64,000 nt of DNA from Nitricoxidireducens sp046726235. Its GTDB lineage: Bacteria > Pseudomonadota > Gammaproteobacteria > Burkholderiales > Rhodocyclaceae. The notes under the pieces are model-generated. The model made no database searches, was not told the origin of the DNA, and saw only the letters and a list, made by a program, of their open reading frames with translations. Below are positions 25,241 through 33,746 of this stretch, piece by piece. Both the position numbers and the translations under genes were made by a program. Location of the stretch: NCBI GenBank assembly GCA_046726235.1, contig JBKPAD010000001.1, positions 62,001 to 126,000 of the forward strand, read 5' to 3'. The stretch's first letter is position 1, and the number at the start of each line of letters is the position of its first letter.

Positions 25241-26166
25241 GTCTCCTGCCTCGCCCAGGCTACCATGCGCCCTAGGCCCGCGGCAAAATCGGTGCGCGCT
25301 CGCCAGCCGATCTCGTTCTCGATCATCGCTGTATCGCCATAAATTCCGAACATATCCCCCGCTGTGCTTCCCTCGTAGCGAACAGCCACCTCAAACGGAA
25401 GCGCGCGGCGAATCGCCTCCACAACATCAGCGACCCGCGTGCGCACGCCCGTGGCTACGTTGTACACGGCGTAGCCAGATCGTTCGTTCATCGCGGTGGC
25501 AAGAAAGGCGTCAACGACGTCGTCGATGTATATGAAGTCGCGGAATCGCTCGCTGCTGCCTTTGACGTGGATGCCGCGATCCCGTAACGCTTGCGCAAGG
25601 TAGATGCTCACCATGCCCTGGCGCAGGTTCTCCATGTTCTGGCCCGGCCCATATACGTTGAAAAGGCGCAGCGCTGTGCAACGCAGCCCGTGCTGGGCAC
25701 TGTAGATGCGCAGATAGTTCTCGCTGGCAAGTTTTCCAACGCCGTAAAACGACTTCGGGTAAGTCGACGCGGTTTCGGTAACTGGCCCGTCGGGTTGCTC
25801 GCCATAGACCGACATGGTGCTGGCGTACACGACGCGCCCGCACCCGACTTTCAGCGCATACCGAAGCAGCAGCAGCGTTGATTGCGCGTTCGTCTGCAAG
25901 TCATAAACGGGATTATCGAAGCTGATCTCGCCCGAACTTTGGCCGGCCACGTGAAAGACGGCCTCGTAGTCCCACGCGGGTAGGCGATCATAAACGCTCT
26001 CGTCCTGGCAGTCGCCTTCGATGAAGACGGCTTCCGCGGGCACGGCGTCCCGGAAACCGGTGGTCAGGTTATCGATGACCGCGACTTTGTGCCCGCTGCC
26101 CACGAGTCGCTTCGCAATTGCACTGCCAATGAAGCCGGCTGCGCCGGTTACAAGGTACGCTGCCAT
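25237..26166 (-). CDS. NAD-dependent epimerase/dehydratase (SDR)
   Basis: This 309-residue extended SDR has GAAGFIGSA at 8-16, HVAGQSSGEISF, YASTMSVYG and the catalytic Tyr141 and Lys145 in YGVGK, followed by ALRLFNVYGPGQNMEN. The segment order resembles UDP-glucose/UDP-GlcNAc 4-epimerases and related sugar-nucleotide reductases. It is coupled by ATGA to the CatB-type acetyltransferase gene; the other acetyltransferase ends 2 bases upstream of its ATG. It probably modifies a nucleotide-activated or phosphorylated sugar in the KdsB/aldolase block. Substrate specificity cannot be read from the sequence. Confidence 0.87.
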   Translation of the reverse strand: MAAYLVTGAAGFIGSAIAKRLVGSGHKVAVIDNLTTGFRDAVPAEAVFIEGDCQDESVYDRLPAWDYEAVFHVAGQSSGEISFDNPVYDLQTNAQSTLLLLRYALKVGCGRVVYASTMSVYGEQPDGPVTETASTYPKSFYGVGKLASENYLRIYSAQHGLRCTALRLFNVYGPGQNMENLRQGMVSIYLAQALRDRGIHVKGSSERFRDFIYIDDVVDAFLATAMNERSGYAVYNVATGVRTRVADVVEAIRRALPFEVAVRYEGSTAGDMFGIYGDTAMIENEIGWRARTDFAAGLGRMVAWARQET

Positions 26167-26168
26167 GA

Positions 26169-26753
26169 TCAGTTCCGGAATTTAATGTGGCGGGCCGGAA
26201 CCCCCCCCACAATTGAATTCGCAGGAACATCGCGAGTGACTACCGCACCCGCGGCAACGATAGCGCCGCCGCGAATCGTACAGTTTCTCGTTATGACCAC
26301 GTTAGCGCCGATCCAGACATCATCCTCGATAATGATGTCGCCACCTGTATGCCCTTGCTCTCGGATTGGACGGCCGGGATCAGCAAACACATGATCCGCG
26401 GCGCGCAATACCACGTTCTGGGCAATAGCTACGTTATTGCCAATAACGATGCGGCCTCCATCTGCTGCACCAATCGTGGTGTTGGCGTTTATGTTGACAT
26501 CATTACCGATCACGATCTTTGCATCGTTATGCGCGTGAAGCACCGAGAAACGCATGACGTTGAAGTTGTCGCCCACAGTTATGTTTGCGCACCCCGTGGC
26601 TAGGACGCCGACGTCGAATTGCGCTCCGCTTCCGAGCCGAGCGAATGTGGCACGATACAGTAGGCGACGCAACAACTGCCCCCCTGTGCCAGGGAAATAC
26701 ACGATCAAGTCGCGGAGCATTGTGACAATGCCCCAAAGGAACTGCTTAGCCAT
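26169..26753 (-). CDS. Hexapeptide-repeat acyltransferase (WbbJ-like)
   Basis: This 194-residue left-handed beta-helix acyltransferase has an N-terminal hydrophobic helix region (FLWGIVTMLRDLIVYF), then repeats ITVGDNFNV, IVIGNDVNINANTTIG, IVIGNNVAIAQN, a loop with DHVFADPGRPIREQGHTGGDIIIEDDVWIGANV and the ending GGAIVAAGAVVTRDV. The catalytic His is probably the one in AADHVF. It resembles sugar O-acetyltransferases of O-antigen clusters. Its ATG at 26753 overlaps the KdsB-like stop by 8 bases. An eight-C run at 26201-26208 encodes part of the C-terminal VGGVPARH. Confidence 0.87.
   Translation of the reverse strand: MAKQFLWGIVTMLRDLIVYFPGTGGQLLRRLLYRATFARLGSGAQFDVGVLATGCANITVGDNFNVMRFSVLHAHNDAKIVIGNDVNINANTTIGAADGGRIVIGNNVAIAQNVVLRAADHVFADPGRPIREQGHTGGDIIIEDDVWIGANVVITRNCTIRGGAIVAAGAVVTRDVPANSIVGGVPARHIKFRN
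26201..26208. repeat. Eight-base C homopolymer in an acetyltransferase gene
   Basis: Eight C on the plus strand lie in the last 15 codons of the acyltransferase gene. The frame is intact here; slippage would alter only the C-terminal tail. Confidence 0.85.
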
Positions 26754-27513
26754 AGTACTTCATAAGCTGATCGCCGGCCATCCGTGAGGCGACGCTCTCT
26801 AGATCGGCCGGCGTATCGACACTCCAGGTCTTGAATGGTGTGGCCACCATCCGCACCGTACCGCCGTTTTCCAGCACACGCATCATATCCACCGACTCGA
26901 CTATTTCGAGCGGGGTCTGGGGCAGTGCGTTGAACTGCAGCAGGAAGTCCCGCCGAAAGGGCATGATGCACACCTGCTTGCGCATCGGCACAGTGGAAGC
27001 GCCCTTCTTGCGCGACGGAATGGGTTCGCGCGAGAAATAAAGCGCGTTGCCGGATAGGTCGACGACCACCTTGACCTCATTCGGATCTTCGAACTCGGTG
27101 ACGTCGTCCATGTCGGCCATCAAATTCACGACGCCCAGCCCGGGCTCGCGCAGCAGAGGTTCGACTGCCAAGCCGATCATCTCCGGATAGACCATCGGCT
27201 CGTCGCCCTGGATCATGACGACCACGTCGACCTTGCTCCCGGTTTCGGCCTCGATTTTCAGCATGGCTTCCGCGGTGCGGTCGGTTGCGCGCTCGTGCGT
27301 GGCCGAGGTCATGACGCACGGGGCGCCGATCGAAACGGCGTACTCACGAATGTCGTCGTCGCAGGTGGCGATGTAGACCTCGTCCACGGCGTCGCTCATC
27401 TTGCAGCGGTGGTACACGTGACCAATCATCGGGACGCCGCAGATCGGCGCAAGGGGCTTGCCGGGAAAGCGGCTGGATGCCATGCGCGCGGGAATAATGC
27501 CTATTGTCTTCAT
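26746..27513 (-). CDS. KdsB-like CMP-ulosonate cytidylyltransferase
   Basis: This 255-residue nucleotidyltransferase activates a 3-deoxy-ulosonic acid with CTP. It has the N-terminal IPARMASSRFPGKPL signature at 7-21, VMTSATHERATDR and VMIQGDEPMV with its acidic metal site. Canonical KDO enzymes have HxSGTDR or HxSGTER where this one reads HERATDR, so the substrate may differ from KDO. It stands between an HpcH/HpaI aldolase gene and an acyltransferase gene and not beside the usual lpxK, so it is unlikely to be the housekeeping kdsB. An 8-amino-KDO or another short ulosonate are alternatives. The ATG at 27513 begins MKTIGIIPAR. Confidence 0.87.
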   Translation of the reverse strand: MKTIGIIPARMASSRFPGKPLAPICGVPMIGHVYHRCKMSDAVDEVYIATCDDDIREYAVSIGAPCVMTSATHERATDRTAEAMLKIEAETGSKVDVVVMIQGDEPMVYPEMIGLAVEPLLREPGLGVVNLMADMDDVTEFEDPNEVKVVVDLSGNALYFSREPIPSRKKGASTVPMRKQVCIMPFRRDFLLQFNALPQTPLEIVESVDMMRVLENGGTVRMVATPFKTWSVDTPADLESVASRMAGDQLMKYYG

Positions 27514-27528
27514 CGTAGCGGTCCTGAG

Positions 27529-28293
27529 TTAACGGTTCCTGATTGCCGCAAGCCCGGTGCGGCAGCCGACATCGAGCAACCGGATGTCAAGGCTGTACGC
27601 AAGAAAAGTCATGCCTTCGTCGATATGGCGCTGCAGCCGCGTCACATCGGGCTCTACGACGTGCATTCCGCCCGGAACGCCGAGCGCGGCGCCGACCTCC
27701 CAAATGCGCGCCAGGGCTGCGACAACGTCGGGATGATCGAAGGCGCCGGGCACACCCAACGAGGCCGAAAGATCGTACGGCCCTACGATGTAGCCGTCGA
27801 TGCCCTCGACGGTCAGAATCGCCTCAAGATTTCTTACCGCCTCGATGTGTTCAATCTGAATAATGACAACGGCTTCGGACTCGAGCCAGTCGCGGTAGGC
27901 AGCGAACGAGGTGCCATAGCCCTGGGCTCTTGCCAAGCCGACGCCGCGCCGGCCCTTGGGCGGATAATAGACGGCGGCGACCGCGTTCTCGGCGTCGCTT
28001 CGCGAATTGACCATCGGTACGACAACGCCGGTGGCGCCGCTATCCATCACGCGCTTGATTTGGTTCGCATCATTCGCTGTCAAGCGGACGAGCGCCGGCA
28101 GCCCGGCCATCGAAATGGTCCGGAGCAACACTTCGGCTTCAGCGATGGAAATCGAACTGTGCTCGAGGTCAACCACGAGCCAGTCGAACCCCGCCCTCGC
28201 CATTATTTCCGCAATGGCGGGATGTCCCAGAGTGATCCACGAACCGATTGAAAGTTCGCGGCGAACCAGTTGCTGCTTCAGGAAACTACGCAT
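27529..28293 (-). CDS. HpcH/HpaI family aldolase
   Basis: This 254-residue class II aldolase of the HpcH/HpaI (RhmA, GarL) family would join or split pyruvate or another 2-keto acid and an aldehyde. Visible features are WLVVDLEHSS at 38-47 with the conserved His45, LVRLTAND with Arg70, GATGVVVPMVNS, the metal-binding Glu in IIQIEHIEAV and the Asp in GPYDLSASLG. The ATG at 28293 starts MRSFLKQQL; the extension to 28380 lies in the cyclase gene. Placed directly before the KdsB-like gene, it may make a 2-keto-3-deoxy sugar acid that is then CMP-activated. That would replace the PEP-dependent KdsA/NeuB chemistry; this is inference. Confidence 0.88.
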   Translation of the reverse strand: MRSFLKQQLVRRELSIGSWITLGHPAIAEIMARAGFDWLVVDLEHSSISIAEAEVLLRTISMAGLPALVRLTANDANQIKRVMDSGATGVVVPMVNSRSDAENAVAAVYYPPKGRRGVGLARAQGYGTSFAAYRDWLESEAVVIIQIEHIEAVRNLEAILTVEGIDGYIVGPYDLSASLGVPGAFDHPDVVAALARIWEVGAALGVPGGMHVVEPDVTRLQRHIDEGMTFLAYSLDIRLLDVGCRTGLAAIRNR

Positions 28294-28313
28294 GGACGGG
28301 ATAATAATGCATG

Positions 28314-28988
28314 TCAGACCCTTGCAAACACGGTGGCCGGCGCGCCGTCGGCCCCTGAAAAGAGTATCGGCACGACCCATACCTCCTTGGGAACAGCACT
28401 TAGTTCGGCGAGAGCCATATCCTCAATCAGCAAGATAGGGGCGCTTCCCGATTCTTGAGGGCCAAGAAAGGCTCGGTGCGCCTCACGTCCAGCATCGCGA
28501 TGAGCGTGGCTCGAAATGGACACGAAGTCCATGCCGAGGAATTTAAGGTGACGGTGGCTTCTCAGCCAATGCGCGACTCCGGCCGCCACACCAGGGCCTC
28601 GGCAAGCATACGTGTCCGGGGCGTCGGTGCGCCACGCCTGCGCGCCGGTGCGCAGCAACAGGATGTCGCAGTCGCCCGGCACCTGCTCCAATAGTGACGC
28701 CATCCTTTCCATACCGAGGAGTTCGCCCGGTTCGCTTGGCAAGTGCAGCAGAGCCGGCCGGAGGCATCGCCAGTGGTCGGCCGGGTACCGATCGAGCGTC
28801 AGCCCTTGCGCATCGAAATGGTTCGGCGCATCGACGTGGGTCCCCACGTGTGATGGCATGATCAATTCGGAGTTGTTGGAACTGTCGCCTCGCGACATGG
28901 AGCGCGAGCGCCGAATGCGGACTTCGCCGTTCTTGCCGTAAAGCGGCGTGGTTTCAGCGAGCACGTGGCTCAGGTAGATCCAGGTCAT
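28314..28988 (-). CDS. Cyclase-family metal-dependent hydrolase (kynurenine formamidase-like)
   Basis: This 224-residue protein has the family metal-binding signature HVGTHVDAPNHF, with His47, His51 and Asp53 as likely ligands and His57 nearby, plus CDILLLRTG and FLGMDFVSIS. The family includes kynurenine formamidase and isatin hydrolase and generally cleaves amide or lactam bonds. Its place in a polysaccharide locus is unusual. The locus also encodes a formyltransferase, so an amidase or deformylase role on a sugar or a lactonase-like step are possibilities. The ATG at 28988 overlaps the Wzx stop as ATGA. The aldolase starts 20 bases after its stop. Confidence 0.82.
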   Translation of the reverse strand: MTWIYLSHVLAETTPLYGKNGEVRIRRSRSMSRGDSSNNSELIMPSHVGTHVDAPNHFDAQGLTLDRYPADHWRCLRPALLHLPSEPGELLGMERMASLLEQVPGDCDILLLRTGAQAWRTDAPDTYACRGPGVAAGVAHWLRSHRHLKFLGMDFVSISSHAHRDAGREAHRAFLGPQESGSAPILLIEDMALAELSAVPKEVWVVPILFSGADGAPATVFARV

Positions 28989-30508
28989 TGGCGAGCTACC
29001 CGATACAGCAGCGAGTGAGCGTATTGCTTCAACTCTTCCCGGCTGAGGCCGCCGAGCCATGGCATGAGGTAGAACAACGCCGCAATGGCCAGGGCGTAAA
29101 GGAAACTTGCCGCGACCATCGCCGCCAAACCAGCCCCAGACCCCGCCGCCATGACGATGGCTTTTGCCAGCCAGCCGAGGACAACCGTGGCGCCCAGGCC
29201 GACGACTTGATATTCCCAGTCAAAGCGACAGCCTAGTTTTCGCGCCATCTGCCATGCAAGGGCGTTAACGGTCAGAATCTGCATGGTCACCATCTTGAGC
29301 GACAGCCCCTGGGACGCCAAACCCAATCCGGGGATGCGGGCATCCGTCGGCGCCATCATGAAATAAGCCACGACCAGGCTTGCCAGCATGAACGCCATGC
29401 TGAGAACGACGTACAGGCGGACTTGGGCAGTGGCAAGGAACATGGTGCCGGTAATTTGTCCGAGCGACTGATGCACCGGATACAGGAACATGAGCACCAG
29501 CGTAACGTTCCCTTCGACGTAAGCGCTGCCCACGGTCAATTGCAGGATTTCGCTGACCCACGGCATCAACCCTCCGGCCACGACGGCGCCTATGAAATAC
29601 AACCCACGCGATACCCTGCGGTACAGTGCTGCGACGCGCTGCTGGTCGCCAACGTGGTGCGCCTCGGCAATTTCCTTCCAAAAGATCCGCAGGATTGAAG
29701 TGGTGGCCAGCAGGACGATCCCCGTGAATTGCTGACCGACGCCAAAATACGCCTGTTCCGTTGCGCCCCCCCAGTGCTGAAGCATCCAGCGGTCGGCAAA
29801 ATCATAGGCGATGCTGAGCCACGCGAACGGCAGCAGAGGCAGGCAATAGGACTTGAATTCCCCGAACATGCTGCGCGCCGTGTCCGGGTTTCCGCCGGTA
29901 CGCTGCGCATCGTCGGCCGCGTGGTACAGGCGGGCCGCCAACCAGCCTGCGACCGCCCACTCGACGCTGACAATCGCGAATATCAGCGACAGCGACAAAC
30001 TTTCGAGCCACCACAAAACGAAGGCAGCGGCGAGGTGGAACACGACGATCAGCGTATTCAGGCGTTGCAAACGCAGGGTCTCGCGGCTTGCTTCTGCCAT
30101 CTGCGACGCCACCGTCCAGACGACGTTTTGCATAAACACGGCCAACAGCGCTAGCACCAGCGTCGAGCGAGACTCGCCAAACCAGAAGCGGTCTACCACC
30201 GCATCGGGCAAGGCGACGGTAATCATCAACAACGCAAGCGCCAGTTGAATCGCCACCCAGCGCCAATAGTAGGTCACAAACTTTCGGCTGCGCCGACGCT
30301 GCGACAGGAAGGTGAATGAAGCAGACGCCGTCCCCATGTCCAGCAGGCCACGGACCGCCATCATGGACGCGAGCAAGAATGCCATCCGTCCGTACTCCTG
30401 CGGTGCCAGCCAGCGGGCCAGCAGCAGCGACGTCAGGAAGGCGACGCCGCCGCGTATGACGTTGGCCATCAGACTCGCAATGAACCGGGTACGGATCGTA
30501 TTGGGCAC
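28985..30508 (-). CDS. wzx: Polysaccharide flippase (Wzx/MATE-like)
   Basis: This 507-residue integral membrane protein has about twelve to fourteen hydrophobic segments. The N-terminal pattern RFIASLMANVIRGGVAFLTSLLLARWLAPQEYGRMAF is the classic opening of Wzx-type flippases. It would move the undecaprenyl-linked repeat unit across the inner membrane. The start is GTG at 30508, immediately after the LhgO stop (TGAGTG). A seven-C run lies at 29766-29772 within WGGATEQ. It is the only flippase in the window and pairs with the polymerase-like gene at 15352. Confidence 0.9.
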   Translation of the reverse strand: MPNTIRTRFIASLMANVIRGGVAFLTSLLLARWLAPQEYGRMAFLLASMMAVRGLLDMGTASASFTFLSQRRRSRKFVTYYWRWVAIQLALALLMITVALPDAVVDRFWFGESRSTLVLALLAVFMQNVVWTVASQMAEASRETLRLQRLNTLIVVFHLAAAFVLWWLESLSLSLIFAIVSVEWAVAGWLAARLYHAADDAQRTGGNPDTARSMFGEFKSYCLPLLPFAWLSIAYDFADRWMLQHWGGATEQAYFGVGQQFTGIVLLATTSILRIFWKEIAEAHHVGDQQRVAALYRRVSRGLYFIGAVVAGGLMPWVSEILQLTVGSAYVEGNVTLVLMFLYPVHQSLGQITGTMFLATAQVRLYVVLSMAFMLASLVVAYFMMAPTDARIPGLGLASQGLSLKMVTMQILTVNALAWQMARKLGCRFDWEYQVVGLGATVVLGWLAKAIVMAAGSGAGLAAMVAASFLYALAIAALFYLMPWLGGLSREELKQYAHSLLYRVARQ

Positions 30509-31732
30509 TCAGTTGCTCCCTCCGGCCGCATCCAGGTAATTGTCGCAAACATAGCGTGCGAAGGGAAAAGCGCAGGTCCATGCGGGAGAGATCGCATTCA
30601 GAACGTGTGTCGAGTTCTCGCCTTTCTCTATCAAGAAGTCTGTGACCAGCCGTCCCGAGCGCTTGTCCAACATTTGTGCCCGAATGCCGACCTTATCTGA
30701 CGGCAGCAAATGCTCGGCTCTCAGGCGCGGCAGAATTGCCTGGGCGGCTTCCACAAACCACGGCTTGAAGTATCGCCGGCCCTCCTGCCATGCCAGTCGT
30801 CGAAAACCGTCATGCCCAGCGGTGTACTGCCTGGCAAGAAGGCCCACGATCCGCGTCAGCCCAGCCGGCGTCACATCCTGGAAACCACGGTAGTTCTCGC
30901 GCCCAAATGCCGGCACGGCGGTGGGGCCAAGATAGGTAGTGCCGTCCGTCGTGGTGGTCGTATGGACGCCGAGAAACGGCACTCTAAGGTCCGGCACGGG
31001 GTATATCAGATGATTTATTCGCAAGCCGCTGTCGGGAGACAATTTCCAATAGATTCCCTTGAACGGCACGAGCGTGTAGCGATGGCCGACGTCGAACAAA
31101 TGAGCGACGCTGTCCGCATGCAGTCCGGCGGCATTGATCGCATGGCCGTAACCGATCGACACGCCGTCACGCAGCCGTACGGTGCGACCACGATAATCGA
31201 CGTGTGCGATATCTGCCTGGCACCGAAGGCAGACGCCGAGCCCTTTCACTTCGGCCAGCATGGCGGGCATCACGGCGGCTGGGCTGCCCACCGTCGTCGA
31301 CGGCACCCAGAGCGCGCGATCCACCGCGGAGCGGGCTTCCGGCTCGAGCTCTTGCAAACCCTTCCTGTCGATTTCTTCGACGCCCACGCCATTGGCCCTT
31401 GCTCGCCCGGTCAGCAGGTCGAGTTGCGGGCCGTCCGCGACGTTGACGGCGACGAGCACCTTCCCTCGGCGCGAAAGAGGCAGCCGGTGCTGCTCATGGT
31501 AGTCGGCCATCTCGATCGCGCCTTGACGACACATTTTCGCCTTGAGCGAATCTGGCGCGTAATAGATGCCGCTATGCATGACGCCGCTGTTGCGGCCGCT
31601 GGAGTGCCTGCCGAGCTCGAGGTCCTTCTCCAGGACCAGCACGGAAGCGCTTGCATACCGCAGCTTGAGTTCTCGGGCGAGCGAGAGACCGACGATGCCG
31701 GCACCGATGATCAGGAAGTCCGCTTTTTTCAT
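30509..31732 (-). CDS. lhgO: L-2-hydroxyglutarate oxidase-like FAD enzyme (LhgO)
   Basis: This 407-residue flavoprotein has the FAD motif FLIIGAGIVGLSLA at 6-19, LGRHSSGRNSGVMHSGIYY, which is strongly LhgO-like, and a C-terminal segment STHVLNAISPAWTCAFPFA. LhgO oxidises L-2-hydroxyglutarate to 2-oxoglutarate at the membrane respiratory chain. Finding it between a glycosyltransferase-like gene and wzx, with 23 bases to the former and none to the latter, suggests a role in the polysaccharide pathway, for example oxidising a 2-hydroxyacid substituent or intermediate. It could also be a metabolic gene trapped in the operon. The ATG at 31732 starts MKKADFLIIG. Confidence 0.87.
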   Translation of the reverse strand: MKKADFLIIGAGIVGLSLARELKLRYASASVLVLEKDLELGRHSSGRNSGVMHSGIYYAPDSLKAKMCRQGAIEMADYHEQHRLPLSRRGKVLVAVNVADGPQLDLLTGRARANGVGVEEIDRKGLQELEPEARSAVDRALWVPSTTVGSPAAVMPAMLAEVKGLGVCLRCQADIAHVDYRGRTVRLRDGVSIGYGHAINAAGLHADSVAHLFDVGHRYTLVPFKGIYWKLSPDSGLRINHLIYPVPDLRVPFLGVHTTTTTDGTTYLGPTAVPAFGRENYRGFQDVTPAGLTRIVGLLARQYTAGHDGFRRLAWQEGRRYFKPWFVEAAQAILPRLRAEHLLPSDKVGIRAQMLDKRSGRLVTDFLIEKGENSTHVLNAISPAWTCAFPFARYVCDNYLDAAGGSN

Positions 31733-31755
31733 GTCAAGAGAGCCGAAGTCCCCGG

Positions 31756-33732
31756 CTAGTGCGCTTGAGACACGTGTTCGAGAAACGCGATCGCACGTTC
31801 GGCGACATTGCTCTCACCGACGACGTAATGCTTCAAGAATGCCTCGCCGTTCTTGCCGGCAAAGCGCTCCAAATAGCGTGCGCCATCGCGCGCCAGCATT
31901 GTCATCTCGTCAACCAGCGACTGCTCGCTGGTGCAAAGCACGCATGCTTCCGCTACTGCCGCGATATAGCTTTGCCTGATGGTGCTGCGACTCGGATCAG
32001 CGAAGGCGACGAGCGGTACGCCCATTGCTATAGCTTCGTTCCACAGCGTGCCACCACTGCTCAGCGTAACAATGAGATCGGCCTCTTGCAGCAGGTCGAC
32101 AAACCTCGTCTTGCTGTCGACCGTGACCTCCTGCGCGTGTTCGCGGCTCAGCCAGGCCGGCGTACCTTGGATCACCAAGTCGCCCGGAAACGGGCGATAA
32201 GTGAGCCGCAAGGCACTGCTCCGCGCCAAGAGCGCAATGCAGCGCTGTTCGATCTGATAGCGTGCCGTATCCTCGATCTCAGTCCCAAGCGTAATGCTGT
32301 TACGCATGCTAACGTCGGCGGCCCAAAGCACGCGCAATGGCTCAGTGCGCACCTCGCGTGCGCGCGAGCGGATCCACGGTGAGTTCCTGCGCGAATCGAG
32401 CAGCGCAGAGCCGACGGCGACGTAGCGCGCGCGCCTGGCCAATATCGGCTGCGATGAAGGCTCGATGCCTGCCCCATAGGCCAGGAAGTAGTCCGCTGAC
32501 AAATTCTCGAGCACATCATGTGTGGCAACTTCGTGGGTGCCATAGGAGCCGCCATGCTGGTAGCTCAAGACGGGAATGCCGCGCCTCCGGCACTCGCGCA
32601 CGAGACACCACTGATAAGCATAGGCTATCGACACGAAGCATACCGCCGAGGGCTTGGCTCGGTCGAGCGCCCGCCGGACCGCCATGTCGTTGTATCTGGT
32701 CAATGCCGGCATCGCTGATACGAGGCGCCTCAGATATGGCGCCAGCGGTTGCAGCGTCTCGACGTCGTCGATGCACAGCCGCTCGTGATGCTCCGAGTTC
32801 AACAGCCAACTATCGAACGCGGCTGACGCTCTGCTGGTCCAGGCGGGAGCGCGCTTGTCTAGCGTCGCGCCCAGCGACGTTGATGTACCCGCGCTGGACA
32901 CCAATGCCGGCGAAAAGACGAAGCGGGTGGGGTTGGTCTCGCGAGGGTCTCGTTCGATGAACCAGAACCGGGCTCCTTTGCGACGCAACCCTTCCTGGAC
33001 GTACCTCCAATCGTAGCCGTCCTCATCGCAGAACAGCAGGGGGCCTCCCCGCCACGTCGCTGCCCGTGGCATCTCCGAGTGCAGGAACCGTTGCTGCAGG
33101 CAACGCCGCTGTAGCCACACGCGGCGCACGAGCGGAGTGCCTCGCGCCCAGGCCCGGACACGTGCGGCCAAGTGCCGGGGCCCGATTGGCGGGCGGGCCT
33201 TCGGCACGACATGGGCCGGTGAAGCAACCGTCACGACGTCGATCGGCAAACCGACGCCTTGCGCCCACCGCTGAATCGCAATTGTCCACGGGTTCAACTG
33301 ATACCCGCAATGGGCGAACCAAGAATCGATCCTCGTCTCGACGATGGTCACACGTTCCGGCTGCAGCGCTTTGATAGCGCTTCGTAGCAGTCGCACACGG
33401 TTCCGGACGGCGTTGGCGCTCTTCGCAATCTGGTAGAAGCAACCCGACAGCATGCCGGTGCCGTCATCGAAGTCCGGCGCGAGCGCGCGCAGCAACTCAC
33501 GCTCAAGGTCGTCGACCGCGTGGCCCCATGGCACCATGCCCGACCGCTCCCATGCCGCGCCGTGCATGTCCGGGTCGTCGTATGCCGCTATCGCGGTACA
33601 GGCGAGGTCCGTAGCACCAGCGGCGGCGAGCGCTTCGGCGGTGACTGCCACCATCATGGACGATCCGAGGTCTTGCGCGGCGCAGTGAGCGACGCCTTCG
33701 GATGTGTCGAGAAAATAGACGCTGTTGGCCAT
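31756..33732 (-). CDS. Large surface-polysaccharide protein, GT-B-like C-terminal half
   Basis: This 658-residue protein is not matched to a named family. The C-terminal part has LRLTYRPFPGDLV and LLQEADLIVTLSSGGTLWNEAIAMGVPLVAF, resembling the donor half of GT-B transferases such as KpsC/KpsS-like capsule enzymes. The central region has SYQHGGSYG at about residues 400-408, a motif seen in surface carbohydrate proteins. No signal peptide or membrane segment is evident. The ATG at 33732 was preferred to a TTG at 33750 that overlaps the methyltransferase stop as TTGA. It parallels the protein at 18576 and may be a ulosonic acid or other atypical sugar transferase. Confidence 0.65.
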   Translation of the reverse strand: MANSVYFLDTSEGVAHCAAQDLGSSMMVAVTAEALAAAGATDLACTAIAAYDDPDMHGAAWERSGMVPWGHAVDDLERELLRALAPDFDDGTGMLSGCFYQIAKSANAVRNRVRLLRSAIKALQPERVTIVETRIDSWFAHCGYQLNPWTIAIQRWAQGVGLPIDVVTVASPAHVVPKARPPIGPRHLAARVRAWARGTPLVRRVWLQRRCLQQRFLHSEMPRAATWRGGPLLFCDEDGYDWRYVQEGLRRKGARFWFIERDPRETNPTRFVFSPALVSSAGTSTSLGATLDKRAPAWTSRASAAFDSWLLNSEHHERLCIDDVETLQPLAPYLRRLVSAMPALTRYNDMAVRRALDRAKPSAVCFVSIAYAYQWCLVRECRRRGIPVLSYQHGGSYGTHEVATHDVLENLSADYFLAYGAGIEPSSQPILARRARYVAVGSALLDSRRNSPWIRSRAREVRTEPLRVLWAADVSMRNSITLGTEIEDTARYQIEQRCIALLARSSALRLTYRPFPGDLVIQGTPAWLSREHAQEVTVDSKTRFVDLLQEADLIVTLSSGGTLWNEAIAMGVPLVAFADPSRSTIRQSYIAAVAEACVLCTSEQSLVDEMTMLARDGARYLERFAGKNGEAFLKHYVVGESNVAERAIAFLEHVSQAH

Positions 33733-33746
33733 GCGCGGCTTGCCCG

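Noticed and set aside
26746..27513. Housekeeping kdsB for LPS KDO
   Set aside because: The gene is deep in the polysaccharide locus between aldolase and acyltransferase genes and differs at a conserved substrate motif. It cannot be fully excluded without the rest of the genome.
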